DNA of 64,000 nt from positions 9,166,563-9,230,562 of the forward strand of contig JASSKH010000014.1 in assembly GCA_031763025.1 (NCBI GenBank). Reading direction: 5' to 3'. Of this stretch, positions 53,400-64,000 are shown piece after piece. Position numbers and translations under genes: made by a program. The stretch comes from Macrocystis pyrifera (taxonomy: Eukaryota; Sar; Phaeophyceae; Laminariales; Laminariaceae). Numbering within the stretch: position 1 is the first letter of the stretch; each line of letters opens with the position of its first letter. Below the pieces are notes generated by a model. That model was not told where the DNA came from. It worked only from the letters and a program-made list of their open reading frames with translations, and did not search any database.

Positions 53400-55990
53400 T
53401 TTGCTGGTCGCGATTCGGGGGGGTCGCGCGTCGGCTTCCTCGCGCATATTGCGTTAGACGGTAATCCGGGGGAAGTTTTCACCAGCGGGTTCATGACCTC
53501 CGTGGGTACACCGCGTATAGCCGCCGAAGCGGATTTCGTCGGTTCTCGTTTCTTCGTCTGCGTAGCACCCGTCCACAGGGGGGGCGGTGTGCTGTCGCAG
53601 TGTGCGCACCTTCTTCAACGAAGCAGGTATCGCATCTTGTTGACTTCCTCGTCCGTGTTTCGTGTGCCGTTCCTTCGGGGGAGCGTGTGACACAAGTTGG
53701 ACCATGTGCTATTGTATAATAGTGCGCGCGTCTGTTTCAGCGAAGCAGGTTCTGCAAATCCTTGACTCCGTTGTCCGTGTCTCGTGTGCCGTTCATCCGG
53801 GGAAGCATGTGCCACAAGTTGGACTGTGTGCTGTTGCAGCATGTGCGTCTGCTTCAGCACTACAAGTGTCGCGACTCGTCGGCTTTCTCGTGCGTATCAC
53901 CAGTCGACAGGGGGACGGTGTGCTGTCGCAGTGTGTGCGCCTGCTTCAGCGAAGCAGGTGTCGCATCTTGTGGACTTCCTTGTCCATGTTCATGTGGCGT
54001 TCATCCGGGGAAGCTTATGCCACAAGATGGACTGTGTGCTATTACAGTGCGTACGTCTGTTTCAGCGAAGCAACTGTCACTCTTTGGCTCCCCGTCCATG
54101 TTTCGTGTGCCGTTCATCCGGGGAAGCATGTGTCACAAGTTGGACAGTGTGCTGATGTAGCATGTGCATCTGCTCCAGCTCTACGCGTCCATGTTTCGTG
54201 TGCGTTTGTCGTTCATCCGGGGAAGCGTGTGCCACGAGTTGGACCGTGTGCTATTGCAGTGCGTACGTCTGTTTCAGCGAAGCAGGTGAGACTCTTTGGC
54301 TCCCCGTCCATGTTTCGTATGCCGTTCATCCGGGGAAGCATGTGTCACAAGTTGGACAGTGTGCTGATGCAGCATGTGCGCCTGCTCCAGCGCTACGCGT
54401 CCATGTTTCGTGTGCGGTTCATTCAGGGGAGCGTGTGCCACAAGTTGGACCGTGTGCTATGGTAGTGCGTACGTCTGTTTCTGCGAAGCAGGTGTCGCGA
54501 CTCTTTGGCTCCCCCGTCCATGTTTCGTGTGCTGTTCATCCGGCGAAGCATGTGGCACAAGTTGGACTGTGTGCTGTTGCAGAACGTGCATCTGCTCCAG
54601 CGCTACAGGTATCGCGACTCGTCGGCTTCCTCGTGCATGCTTCGTTAGCTGTTCATCCGGGGGAATTTTTCGCGATGTGTTTGGTGACCTCCGCGGGCAC
54701 ACCGCATATCGCCGCCAAAGCTAATTGCGTCGGTTCTCGTTTCTACGTCTGCGTAGCACCCGTCCAATTGGGGGACGATGTGTTGTCGCAGCGTGTGCGC
54801 ATGCTTCAGCGATGCAGGCGTCGCGTTTTGTTGGCGCCCTCGTCCGTGTTTCGTGTGGCGTTTATTTCCGGAAGCGTGTGTCACAGGTTGGACCGTGTGC
54901 TGTTGCAGTGTGTGGGTGTGCTTCAGCGCTGTATGTCAGATATTTGCAGATGTCGCAACTCGTCGGCTCTCTCGTGCATGTTTTGTTTGCCGTTCGTCCG
55001 GGGAAGTATGTGTCACAAGTTGGACTGTATGCCGTTGCAGTGTGTGCATCTGGTTCAGCACCGCGCAGGCGTCGCAACTCGTCGGCTTTCTCGCGCATGT
55101 CCGTGTGTCCTTCATCTTGGGGGGTTCTTCGCAAGGCGTTTCGTGGTGTCCGTGGTACGCCGCGTATCTCCGCCGTCGCGGATTTTTTTGGGTACCTGTT
55201 TCTTCGTATGCGTAACAGCCGTCTAGAGGGGAGGACAGTGTGCTGTTGCAGTGTGTGCGTCTGCTTCAGCGAAGCAGGTGTCGCATTTTGGTGTTTCTTC
55301 GTATGCGTAGCACCCGTCCACAGGGGGAGGCAGTGTCCTGCTGCAGTGTGCGCATCTGCTTCGGCGAAGCAAGTGTCGCAACTCGTTGGCTTCCTCGCGC
55401 ATGTTCGTCAGCCGTTCATCAGGGGAAGGTTTTTCGCTAGACGCTTCGTGGTCTCCGTGTGTGCTGCGTAGCACCTGTCCACAGGGGGAGGCGATGTCCT
55501 GTTGCAGTGTGTGCGTCTGCTTCAGCGAAGCAGGTGTCGTAACTCTTCGACTTCCTCATCCATGTTTCGTGTGGCGTTCATCCGAAAAAGCGTGAGCCAC
55601 ACGTTGGACTGTGCGCTGTTGCAGTGAGTGCGTCGGCTTCAGCGCTGCATGTGTTGCAACTAGTCGGTTTCCTCGCGCATGTTCGTCAGCCGCTTCTCCG
55701 GGGGAATTGTTCGCGATACTCTTCGTGGTGTCCGTGGGTGCGCTGCGTGCCTCCGCCGAAGCAGACTGCGTGGGTACTTGTTTCTTCGTATGCGTAGCAG
55801 TGTTCTTCAGGGGGAAGTGTGCCGTTGCAGTGTGTGCGGATGCTTCAGCGAAGCAGGTCTCGCATCTTGTTGACTTCGTCGTCCTTGTTTCGTGTGTCGT
55901 TCATCTGGGGAAGTATGAGCCACACGTTGATTTGTGCGTTGTTGCGGTGCGTGTGCACAGCACCCGTCCATAGGCGGGGACGGTGTGCTT
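53400..55990. repeat. Degenerate tandem array, two interleaved unit types, ~92-240 bp
   Basis: One unit type has CATGTTTCGTGTGCCGTTCA, GGGGAAGC and ACAAGTTGGAC, then CTGCTTCAGCGAAGCAGGTG. The other has CGTAGCACCCGTCCACAGGG and a GTGTCCGTGGGTACGCCGCG-like part. Because the unit lengths are often near multiples of three, long frames stay open on both strands (up to 354 codons on the plus strand). Their translations change frame between units and give unlike Cys-rich or His/Arg-rich strings. No start or splice context supports a gene. Confidence 0.8.
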
Positions 55991-56833
55991 TTTCAGTCAA
56001 TCAGTGATTTTCTGTCCTGGTTTGCGAGTATTCTTGGGCAATTTTTTCCCCAGGTGGTTTTTATTTTCCCACCTGGTTACCTTTTCCCCGTGTGTCTTGC
56101 GAGTTGGGCTGTTTATCCCGTCCGTGTGCGACGGACTGATGTTGACCTCAATCGCGAAACCGTTCAACTTGCAGCGCAGTGCAGCCCGCGTTGAGGTGCG
56201 GTTTCGTGAGTTGAAAGGTGACCTGCTTGGGAAAGGGGAAGTTTCTACGTGTGTTCGGGTGTGGGTTCGTTGCGCCGGTGGCGATGCCACCTTCGCACGT
56301 TCGCGTGTAGGTCTTGTTACTACCTTTGTTTTACCTCGCCGGACCCCTCGTTACGTGCTGCGTCAAAAGCGGCGAATGATCTATGTGGACTCCGCTCCAA
56401 CGGCCGCTAACCCAGCGACGAATCGTTGCGTTGGGGGGAGTGTGCGCACGGAGGAGTACGCTCGACTCCCTGAGGATTGGAGGCGCAACGAACTCGTCGA
56501 AAGAGGGAGCTGTACCAGACGAGTTGCAGCCCGGCGGTCGATGGACGTGTTTTGCCACGGGGCAGGACGCCAGCTGGGTAGCAAACGGAATGGCCTAGGA
56601 GGGTCGTGACAATGGGATCCCACCGGACCTGGGTGGGAGCGGGTTGATCCACCTAATGATTTGGACCGGCAGACGTGGCCAAATGTATATTCCGGTCATG
56701 CAGCGTTTCTGTGTGTGCCAAGTGAAACGAGTATGGAGGAGTTGGGTTATCATGCGCGTTCACCATGGTCTAGCAACAAGGGGGGGGATAGCACTAGCAT
56801 GGGTTCGTAAATCGGGTCAATCCCATTTGTTGG
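55991..56833. other. Open frame of unknown status, otherwise no feature
   Basis: A 208-codon plus-strand frame (55983-56609) runs out of the tandem array into unique sequence. Its latter half (RFRELKGDLLGKGEVSTCVR and onwards) is compositionally plausible as protein, but I recognise no family and see no conserved motif. A decayed element piece is also possible. Confidence 0.25.
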
Positions 56834-57227
56834 AGGCTGGCGTCGAGCGTTAGACATTGCCAGTTGGGATGGAAGTTGACTCGAGTTTACGGATGCTAGC
56901 GTGGGGTTGCTGTTGGAGCAGCCTGAGGAGCTTGCCCTTCTGGCCGCCCCCCTTGTCTCCGAGCGGGGGGGTGCGCAATAATATGATACAACTTCGAAAG
57001 CAAAGTGCAAAGCATAGTATTATCAGGGCACGAGAAAATGCGAGTTTTACACGTACGGAAGAAGTTTGGGCAACCAATTTAGTCAACGCGGGTTAATTGT
57101 ACGTAACAATTAGATAGCCTTGAGACACACCTTGCCTAGTTCGTAGTTGCTGACCAGCGAGCTAAACACGTTGTCAATTAGAGTCAGAGCTACAAGAGTA
57201 CAGGTGTGATACAGATTAGTTTGAGTT
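56834..57227. repeat. LTR-like repeat, composite copy (R1+R2, ~394 bp)
   Basis: R1 (56834-57011) matches 57910-58088 and R2 (57012-57227) matches 52205-52420, so this is the longest copy of one repeat. TTGTTGG precedes R1, but clear TG...CA ends and target duplications are not resolved. It could be a solo LTR or another dispersed repeat. Confidence 0.6.
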
Positions 57228-57909
57228 CCCACCCACCCGCCCGTGCTTTTGAGGGAGTCAGTGAAGGGGAAGTTGAACGGTCGCAGCAACGTTGTGGTGT
57301 GTTTGTTGCTGTTTGTTAGACGTACCTAGTGGACGCTGTGTAGGCGTCCGGGTGTCGTAGATTGCGCAGGTTTGCGGTGGTGGCTAGCCGCTTTTGGTAT
57401 TTTGGTTATGATGCACCGCATGCCGCCTTCATTGTGTCGTAGATAATGGACACATATATCTCTCCTTGGTTTGGGGGTGCGTTTGAAGTTAATATGGTAC
57501 GTTTAGGACTGAACGCGGTAGTGCATCAGCTAGCTGACTGAATGATGCAGAGGGGCGTTGCTTTAATTCCTTTATTATGAACACTTTTATGTATGTCTCC
57601 AGGCTGGGAGTACGTGTTTCCTTGTCGAGAACTCTACGTTGTTGTAGCGCAGACATCAATGTGGTTTTGTTTTAAAGCGGACGCAATGGTGCTGATTCAT
57701 AAGCTGCTCGGAATGTGGGCGCAATCTAAAACTGTGGGAGAGAGGTGGCGTATCCGTAGTTATACGTTGGCCGTGAAGTGCATCTATCTGGTATGATATA
57801 GTGTATGTATGTATACTTGTTCTTTGCATATACACGCCTGTGTAGTCGCCAGGTGTTTGCGTGTGTTGATGTTGGCCTTTGTATTGCAAGTGTTCACGAG
57901 TTTTGAGAC
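57228..57909. other. Between repeat copies: no feature recognised
   Basis: Unique sequence. No gene, tRNA or internal repeat was seen. Confidence 0.5.
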
Positions 57910-58088
57910 AGGCTGGCGTCGAGCGTTAGACATTGCCAGTTGGGATGGAAGTTGACTCGAGTTTACGGATGCTAGCATGGGGTTGCTCTTGGAGCAGCCT
58001 GAGGGGCTCGCCCTTCTCTCCGCCCCCCTTGTCTCCGAGCGGGGGGGTGCGCAACAATATGATGCAACTTCATAAGCAAAGTGCAAAG
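57910..58088. repeat. LTR-like repeat, segment R1 (partial copy)
   Basis: GGCTGGCGTCGAGCGTTAGA to GCAAAGTGCAAAG, same orientation as and closely matching 56834-57011. Confidence 0.7.
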
Positions 58089-58090
58089 GG

Positions 58091-58312
58091 TTTGTTTAGT
58101 CGTATACGTATTTTAGTCTTGGAGTTAATATTACCGATATATATAATAGTTATCATAGCAAAATTAAAGACAATATCAATGGTTTATTTGTTCATCACAT
58201 GTTCTCTATAACAATAAATTAAATGGGAAAATGGGTTTACTTATTTGTATACGTATTTTAGTCTTGGAGTTAATATTATCGACATATATAATATTTATCA
58301 TAGCAAAATTAA
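58091..58312. repeat. AT-rich tandem duplication, ~145-bp period
   Basis: GTATACGTATTTTAGTCTTGG, followed by AGTTAATATTA and ATAGCAAAATTAAA, occurs twice. Confidence 0.75.
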
Positions 58313-58720
58313 ATAATTTAGAGCTACTGTAGCCCACGGGCGTTTGATGGTTTTTCGTCCGTCGTGTCGCTGTTTTCTGGTAGTTCGAAGAAGGGGGCAT
58401 TTCAATTTTTTCAAGTGGACAGCAATGTCAAGTAGAAAAGGACTTTTCTGTCATCTATAGCTCTGTGTCGTAGTCTGTGACCACAGAGCTCGTATCTTTC
58501 TAGGGTGAAGAATCAGCACGGACACTGGGCTTGCTGGATGTCGACGAGTAGAAGAACGGTTTAATTTGAAGAACACACACACATACGCGGCAGTATAATA
58601 GGTACGTTGCAGCAGTTTAGTATGTGCTGGTATGTGGACGAAGCGTTGGCGTGCGTGCGTACGTATGCATGTGGACGGAGCGTTGGTGTGCATCACGAGT
58701 TTGACCTGAAAATGAAGTTA

Positions 58721-59105
58721 TACAAGTGGTGTAAATCTCTCCAAAGGTACACTGACTGTTGTTTGTGTTGGTGAGCGTTGATATTAGAGATGCATGCATT
58801 ATCTTCGATAATGCGATGGAGCATGTGTACCAGCGCAGTTGACGCCGGTAAACAAGCATGCGATCGAAGGAAAACGCGGTCATGGCAAGCACAGCAAGCA
58901 ACACCGCTGGTAGTTGAAGCGGTGCAAGTGATATAAATCTCTCCGAAGGGTACAAGCAATATTGTTGGTGAATGTCCATATTAGAGATGCATACATTAAT
59001 TTCGACAAAGCGGTAGAGGGTGTGTACAGATACACAGCCATTGATGCCGGTAAGCCAGCATGCGACCGAAGGAAGAAGCGGTCTCAAGCGTAGCAAGCGA
59101 CAGTC
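58721..59105. repeat. Tandem duplication, ~201-bp unit
   Basis: Both units contain TAAATCTCTCC, ATATTAGAGATGCAT, GCCGGTAA and GCATGCGA in order, with substantial divergence. Confidence 0.7.
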
Positions 59106-59240
59106 CGATGTAGCCCAGTAGCTAGGATATTTGGCTTTCACTGATCGGGCCCGGGTTCGATTCTGGCGGGGCAGCCCTGTTACGGGAAGCGACCCTATGC
59201 GCATCACGATTTTGTACATCTATGTATTGTCCTATTATTG
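59104..59240 (+). repeat. tRNA-Glu-like SINE sequence
   Basis: GTAGCCCAGTAGCTAGGAT (box A-like), GGCTTTCAC (anticodon region as in tRNA-Glu UUC) and GGGTTCGATTC (box B) are correctly spaced. The acceptor stem does not pair. The sequence runs on into a tail with ACATCTATGTATTG, so a SINE is likelier than a working tRNA. Confidence 0.5.
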
Positions 59241-59439
59241 CCTGAGACATCCTATTAATACAATGCGAAAGCGTGTATTTCTACCTTCTACTGTCTGACC
59301 TGTTGGATGCTCCCGGGGATCAAGCGAAGCGTGGGGGTAGGCCAGGCGGGTGACTCACGAGAGTGCAGATGAGGTTCCGAGCGTTGAGGCGAGTATTTCG
59401 TGCGTTCAGAGCGAGGGTTTCGTGCCAGGGGTTCACAAG

Positions 59440-60560
59440 TTCTCAGTTTGGTTTAAGTCCGTGCTTTCCAGTGATCGACAGACCCAGCTCTCCCAGAGCC
59501 CCACGCACGTTTAGTCGATCTCCTTCTATGGTATCCTTCCGAGGTACTACAACTCCGGGTTCACAAATAAAACGGTGAAATGTCCCCTGCTCGCCGTGAC
59601 ACTTACGAAAGGTTTTGCCTACTGTACTTACTCGCGTTGTTCCTCGATATTTCCTCGGACCAGCCATATCTTCTGTCTTAAACATATTTACTACTACTCC
59701 TTATCTCCACCTCGTTGGTGCGTACTCGTTTTTCCATATCCAGCTATCAACATGGCCGTCATGGTAAGCATTCCTTCTCCCCCGTACTTCATAAATTCAT
59801 TCACTATTTGGTCTGCCCCTGCTGCCTTTCTATTCTTAAGTTTAGCTGCACACTTCTTTAGTTCTTCCCTTGTGCACTCTCTCTGTAACCCTCCCGAACC
59901 ACTGTCCTCCCTTTCTGATGTATCTACGTTCGCCTCTGCCCACGCGTTGATTTCCTCCTCGAATTCTGCGTCGAAGGTTTCGTTGGCTGCTGGCGTTCCT
60001 AGCTTACGGCAATGCTCTACTAGTACTTCTCTTTTCCCCATTGAACTACGAACAATTGTACCGCTCTGTGCTCTCAAGGTAGATATTCTCGTATCTGCCT
60101 CTCCTGCGCGTTTGCCCAGTAGCCCTTTGATCCCTAATCACATCTATCTGCTTCATGCCACCCTCAATATCTTCATTCGTTTTATTCTTTACGTATGTCC
60201 ATTTCCTATTATTTTTCTCTCCCATCTATCGCAGTATTACTCGATGTATATATTGCGTGCGCCTTTCTTCACTCGTATAATAGTCGCCATCCCACCATTG
60301 TACTGCTCTATTGTATACTACTAACGTCTTCCCTATTACATTGCTTGCTATGGTCTTGACCAATTGCTCCCATCCTTTGATAATCCCAACTCCTGTATTT
60401 CTATGTACTTCTTTGCTGTACATATTGTTGCCAACAGCTCGTAAAATTGGCGATGACAACAGAGGTAATGATTTGGCACAGATCATGGAACTCAGGGCGC
60501 CATCGAAAATGTCTTGAATCTGTATTGTGGAGTGGTCGCTTACGATCACTCGTCATTTCG
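59440..60560 (-). mobile_element. LINE fragment, region ahead of and into the RT domain
   Basis: Minus-strand frames show YNRAVQWWDGDYY, then CTREELKKCAAKLKNRKAAG, DQIVNEFMKYGGEGML and KYRGTTRVSTVGKTF. This is typical of the segment between endonuclease and reverse transcriptase in LINE ORF2. The pieces lie in several frames and the catalytic RT motifs are absent. It may belong to the same family as the 50.4-52.2 kb fragment, which covers a different part, so this cannot be checked here. Confidence 0.65.
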
Positions 60561-60617
60561 TTCCCAAACCCTCGTGAGCAGAGGGGGACACGAAATATTT
60601 ATTGAGAGGTAAACGAG

Positions 60618-60989
60618 ATGCCTAGGACCACGCGGTGGACACCGGCCCCAACGCCTCCGGTGGACGCGACGGCTCCGGTCCCGGTGCCGCTGGCGTTACC
60701 CTTGCCCAACCCCAACCCCGACCGGGCGTCCGCTACGTTGGTGAACTTGGTGACCCCGCTGGAAGGTCTTCCCCGCTTCATGCCGAGTGCCTTGGGGGTG
60801 GGCATGGTACTGAACCTGGAGCGCGTCTTCTTGGTGACGGGCAACAGCTGTGCCGATGGTTCGCGCTTCCATGACTCGTACGCCCGGGCTCGGCAGGAGC
60901 GAGTGCCGGTGGGACGGGTGTGTTGGGCGCGGTGGAGTCAGGGCAGCACGACGAGTAGACGCAGGCCGACAAGGACTTGCTCGGGTTGA
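60618..60989 (+). CDS. Unrecognised 123-codon open frame, GC-rich
   Basis: It starts ATG (MPRTTRWTPAPTPPVD), has a Pro/Ala-rich first third, then a better-ordered stretch (ASATLVNLVTPLEGLPRFMP, VLNLERVFLVTGNSC). Third codon positions are G/C-rich up to about codon 100. The last ~20 residues look like out-of-frame sequence. An overlapping frame gives ADKDLLGLITEIHSPE just before a GTACGC. It may be a gene fragment, or an exon pair with an unresolved intron or frame break. I do not recognise a family. Confidence 0.3.
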   Translation: MPRTTRWTPAPTPPVDATAPVPVPLALPLPNPNPDRASATLVNLVTPLEGLPRFMPSALGVGMVLNLERVFLVTGNSCADGSRFHDSYARARQERVPVGRVCWARWSQGSTTSRRRPTRTCSG

Positions 60990-61199
60990 TCACCGAAATA
61001 CACTCCCCCGAGGTACGCACGGTTGTACGAGTGCTGCTCTATCTATTACATTTGTTTTTTTTTCTTGTATACGAACATTGTTCTTGTACGTACTGCTGTA
61101 CAGGTTTACATATCATTGCTTTTGTATTCGAGCATTATACTGCTGTACGGGTATTGACCTGTGATTCATGCGAGAACTCTCTCGCTCTGAGTCGAGGTG

Positions 61200-62130
61200 A
61201 CTTCTCTCCGTGGCAGCTGTTTACTCGTGCGTGCTGCTGTTCGGAGTATACGAGGCACAGAGTGGTTTCGTCCGTCGGCGCTGTCGCTGGCCCGCTTGGG
61301 GATATACGACCCCCATAGCCGGGTACATGTGCACAGCAGTGGCTTTGTCCATTGCGGCCGCTTCCTGGTACGTGCTGCTGTTGGGTGTATACGAGGCACT
61401 TGAATCTGGCCCACGGGGTGCTCTCCATGCCACGTGTTTTCGTATGCGTCACGGGGTGATTTGTCCGTGCAGCTGTTTAGAGGGTATGAGATCCTTAAAT
61501 TTGGCCCGCTCGTCCTCTACAATTTTCCACACGCCGGTGTGTACTCGAAGATCTGATGCTGAGGTGCCGGGTACTGGGGTACCCGTAGGTTCTCGGCGAG
61601 TGTTGTGCACAAGGGTTTCTGTCCGTTGCGACTGTCACCGCGTACGTGCTGCTGTTTGCTGTATACGAGGCACTTGAATCTGGCCCGCGGGGTGCTCTCC
61701 ATGCCACGTGTTTTCGTATGCGTCACGGGGTGATATATGTCCGTGCTGCTGTTTAGAGGATATGAGATACTCAAATCTGGCCCACTCGTCCTCTACAATT
61801 TTCCACACGCCGGTGTGTACTCGAAGATCTGATGCTGAGGTGCCGGGTACTGGGGTACTTGTAGGTTCTCGGCGAGTGTTGTGCACAAGGGTTTCTGTCC
61901 GTTGTGGCTGTCACCGCGTACGTGCTGCTGTTTGCTGTATACGAGGCACTCGAATCTGGCCCGCGGCGTGCTCTCCATGTCACGTGTTTCATATTCGTCA
62001 CTGGTTGATTTTGTCCGTGCTGCTGTTTTAGAGGATACGAGGTACTCGAATCTGCCCCGCTCGTCCTCTACTAACTTCCACCCGCCGGTGTGTACTCGAT
62101 GGTCTGACGCTGAGGTAGCTCGTACCGGGG
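61200..62130. repeat. Tandem array, ~275-bp unit
   Basis: AATTTTCCACACGCCGGTGT recurs at 61521 and 61797, with a diverged third copy near 62070. The first two units look nearly identical. Each unit includes GTGCTGCTGTTT...GTATACGAGGCAC and TCTGGCCCGCGG. Partial units extend left to about 61200. Confidence 0.85.
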
Positions 62131-64000
62131 TACCCGCTCCTCCCTCGACTAAGGATGCTATGGAAAAGTACTTCGTGAGATATCGTACACAAGCCGGGTG
62201 TGCGTGAGTGTCTGATGCTGATAGGCTGGTACCGGGGTAGCCGCTCGTTTCTCGACTAATTTTTCTGATGCTGAGGCATGGGGTACGTGCCCGCTCGTTC
62301 TCGACTCATTTGGCGCCCACGCCGTGGTGTATCTGAGTCATGGCATGTCGCTAGAATTTTATGGAGAAGTTCGTCATGAGATATCGTACACACGCCGTGG
62401 ATACGTGAGTGTCTGATGCTGAGGTATCTGGTACCGGGGTACCCGCTCGTTTCTCGTCTGATTCTCGCTCGAATTTTATGGGAGAAGCACTTCATGAGAT
62501 TCCGTACGCACGCCGTGTCTACGTGAGTGTCGCCAGAAATTTATGAAAAGTACCTCAGGATATATCATACACACGCCGTATATGTACGGGAGTGTCGGAT
62601 GCTGAGGTATCTGGTATCGAGGTACCCGCTCGTTTCTGTCTCGTCTAATTCCCGAATTTTATGGAGAAGCACCTCATGAGATTTCGTACGCACGCCGGGT
62701 GTACGTGAGTGTCGCTATAATTTTTATGGAGAAGAGCGTCATGAGATATCATACACACGCCGTGTGTGCATGAGTATCCGATGCTGAGGTATCTGGTACC
62801 GGGGTACCCGCTCGTCTCTCGTCTAATTTCCACTATTAACATAACTTTGTGGAGAGTTACCTCATGAAATTTCGTACGCACCCCGGGTGTGCGTGAGTAT
62901 CTGATGCTGAGATATCTGGTGCCGGAGTACCCGCTCGTTCTCGTCTAATCTTCGCTATTAATTGTGGAAAAGTACTTCACGAGATCTCGCATTCACGCCG
63001 TGGGTACGCGAGTGTCGCTCGAAGGGTATGGAAAGGCACTTCATGAGATATCGTACTCACGCCGTGAGTATGAGAGCGTCTGATGCTGAGGTGTCTGGTA
63101 CCGGCGTACCCGCTCGTTTCTCGTCAAAATTTCGCTAAACTTTTTATGGAGTAGTACTTTATAAGAACTCACGCTGTGGGTACGTGAGGGTCGCTCGAAG
63201 GGTATAGAGAGGCACTTCATGAGATATCGTACTCACGCCGTGGGTACGTGAGCGTCTGATGCTGAGGTGCCTGGTACCGGGGTACCCGCTCGTTTCTCGT
63301 CAAAATTTCGCCAATTTTTTTTGTTTTTATGGAGTAGTACTTCATAAGAACTCACGCCGTGGGTACGTGAGCGTCTGATGCTGAGGTGTCTGGTACCGGG
63401 GTACCCGCTCGTTTCTCGTCAAAGTTTCGCTAAACTTATTATGAAGTAGTTCTTCATAAGAACTCACGCCGTGGGTACGTGAGTGTCGCTCGAAGGGTAT
63501 AGAAAGCCACTTCATGAGATATCGTACTCACGCCGTGGGTACGTGAGCTTCTGATGCTGAGGTGTCTGGTACCGGGGTACCCGCTCGTTTCTCGTCAAAA
63601 TTTCGCTAAACTTATTATGAAGCAGTACTTCGTAAGATCTCGTACGCACGCCGTGGGTACGTGGGGGTCTGATGCTGGGCCATGTGTGCGTGAGTATCTG
63701 ATGCTGAGGTATCTGGTACCGGGGTACCCGCTCGTTTCTCGTCTAATTTCCGCTAGAATTTGACGGAGAAGTACTCTATGAGATTCCGTACATACGCCGG
63801 GTGTACATAAGTGTCTAGTGCGAGGTATCTGGTACCGGGGTTCCCGCTCGTTTCTCGCCTCATCTTCCGGATATCTCGTACACACGCCGTGGGTACGTGA
63901 GTGTCGCTAGAAGCGTATGGAAGCACTTCATAAGATATCGCACACACGCCGTGTATACGTGAGTGTATCATGCTAAAGTGTCTGGTACCGGGGTATCCGC
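62130..64000. repeat. Satellite-like array running off the right edge
   Basis: The core TGATGCTGAGGT, TCTGGTACCGGGGTACC, CGCTCGTTTCTCGTC recurs about 14 times at spacings of 25-180 bp. It alternates with hairpin-like TCACGCCGTGGGTACGTGA and with AGTACTTCATGAGATATCGT. Every core carries two GGTACC sites 8 bp apart. The preceding ~275-bp array shares the GATGCTGAGGTGCCGGGTAC element, so the two arrays are related. Confidence 0.85.

Noticed and set aside
54162-55226. A 354-codon Cys-rich frame as a secreted Cys-rich protein.
   Set aside because: It tracks a degenerate tandem array. Frames change from unit to unit, frames are open on both strands, and there is no start, signal peptide or splice context.
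62130-64000. A CRISPR-like array because of short regularly recurring palindromic units.
   Set aside because: Spacing is irregular, the 'spacers' are themselves repeated, there are no cas genes, and the context is eukaryotic.

Overview
The window looks like nuclear DNA of a stramenopile, most likely a brown alga. This rests on gene architecture (very short exons, large repeat-filled introns, canonical GT-AG splice sites) and on the one recognisable host protein, a Pmp-like beta-helix repeat protein with a multi-spanning C-terminal membrane domain of a type I know from Ectocarpus-like genomes. No bacterial operon, rRNA or CRISPR array was seen.

Left part (1-37.1 kb): one large plus-strand gene. 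Fifteen exons can be placed from 1889 to 37123; the 5' end lies outside the window. The first ten visible exons are 78-84 bp each. Every one starts and ends in phase 1 and encodes exactly one beta-helix repeat, G-A-[hydrophobic]...G...F..N.A...G-G. The introns split the Gly-Gly-Ala motif that joins one repeat to the next. A 342-bp exon holding several uninterrupted repeats follows, then a further repeat exon, a Cys-rich exon and two exons encoding membrane helices. About 3 kb of coding sequence is spread over 35 kb. The terminal exon has a one-base frame break in an 8-C tract.

The introns hold most of the mobile DNA: an antisense tyrosine-recombinase (DIRS/Ngaro-like) retroelement fossil in intron 7, an old LTR-retrotransposon fossil with 257-bp LTRs in intron 14, a ~215-bp tandem array in intron 5, three copies of a ~109-bp TA-flanked MITE, and a SINE-like copy in intron 1.

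Right part (37.1-64 kb): no intact host gene was recognised. It is repeat-rich: a degenerate FNIP-like repeat fragment, tRNA-derived SINE-like repeats, a complex repeat family with GC hairpins ('RepH'), a ~500-bp family ('RepX') nested inside it, two LINE fragments (one split by a foldback element), LTR-like direct repeats, a 2.5-kb degenerate tandem array with misleading long ORFs, and satellite arrays that run off the right edge.

The main biological interest is the one-repeat-per-exon cassette gene. Any internal exon, or run of them, could be skipped, duplicated or exchanged without changing frame, as described for brown-algal LRR-ROCO and NB-ARC-TPR genes. All calls come from reading the sequence by eye; no database search or alignment program was run.
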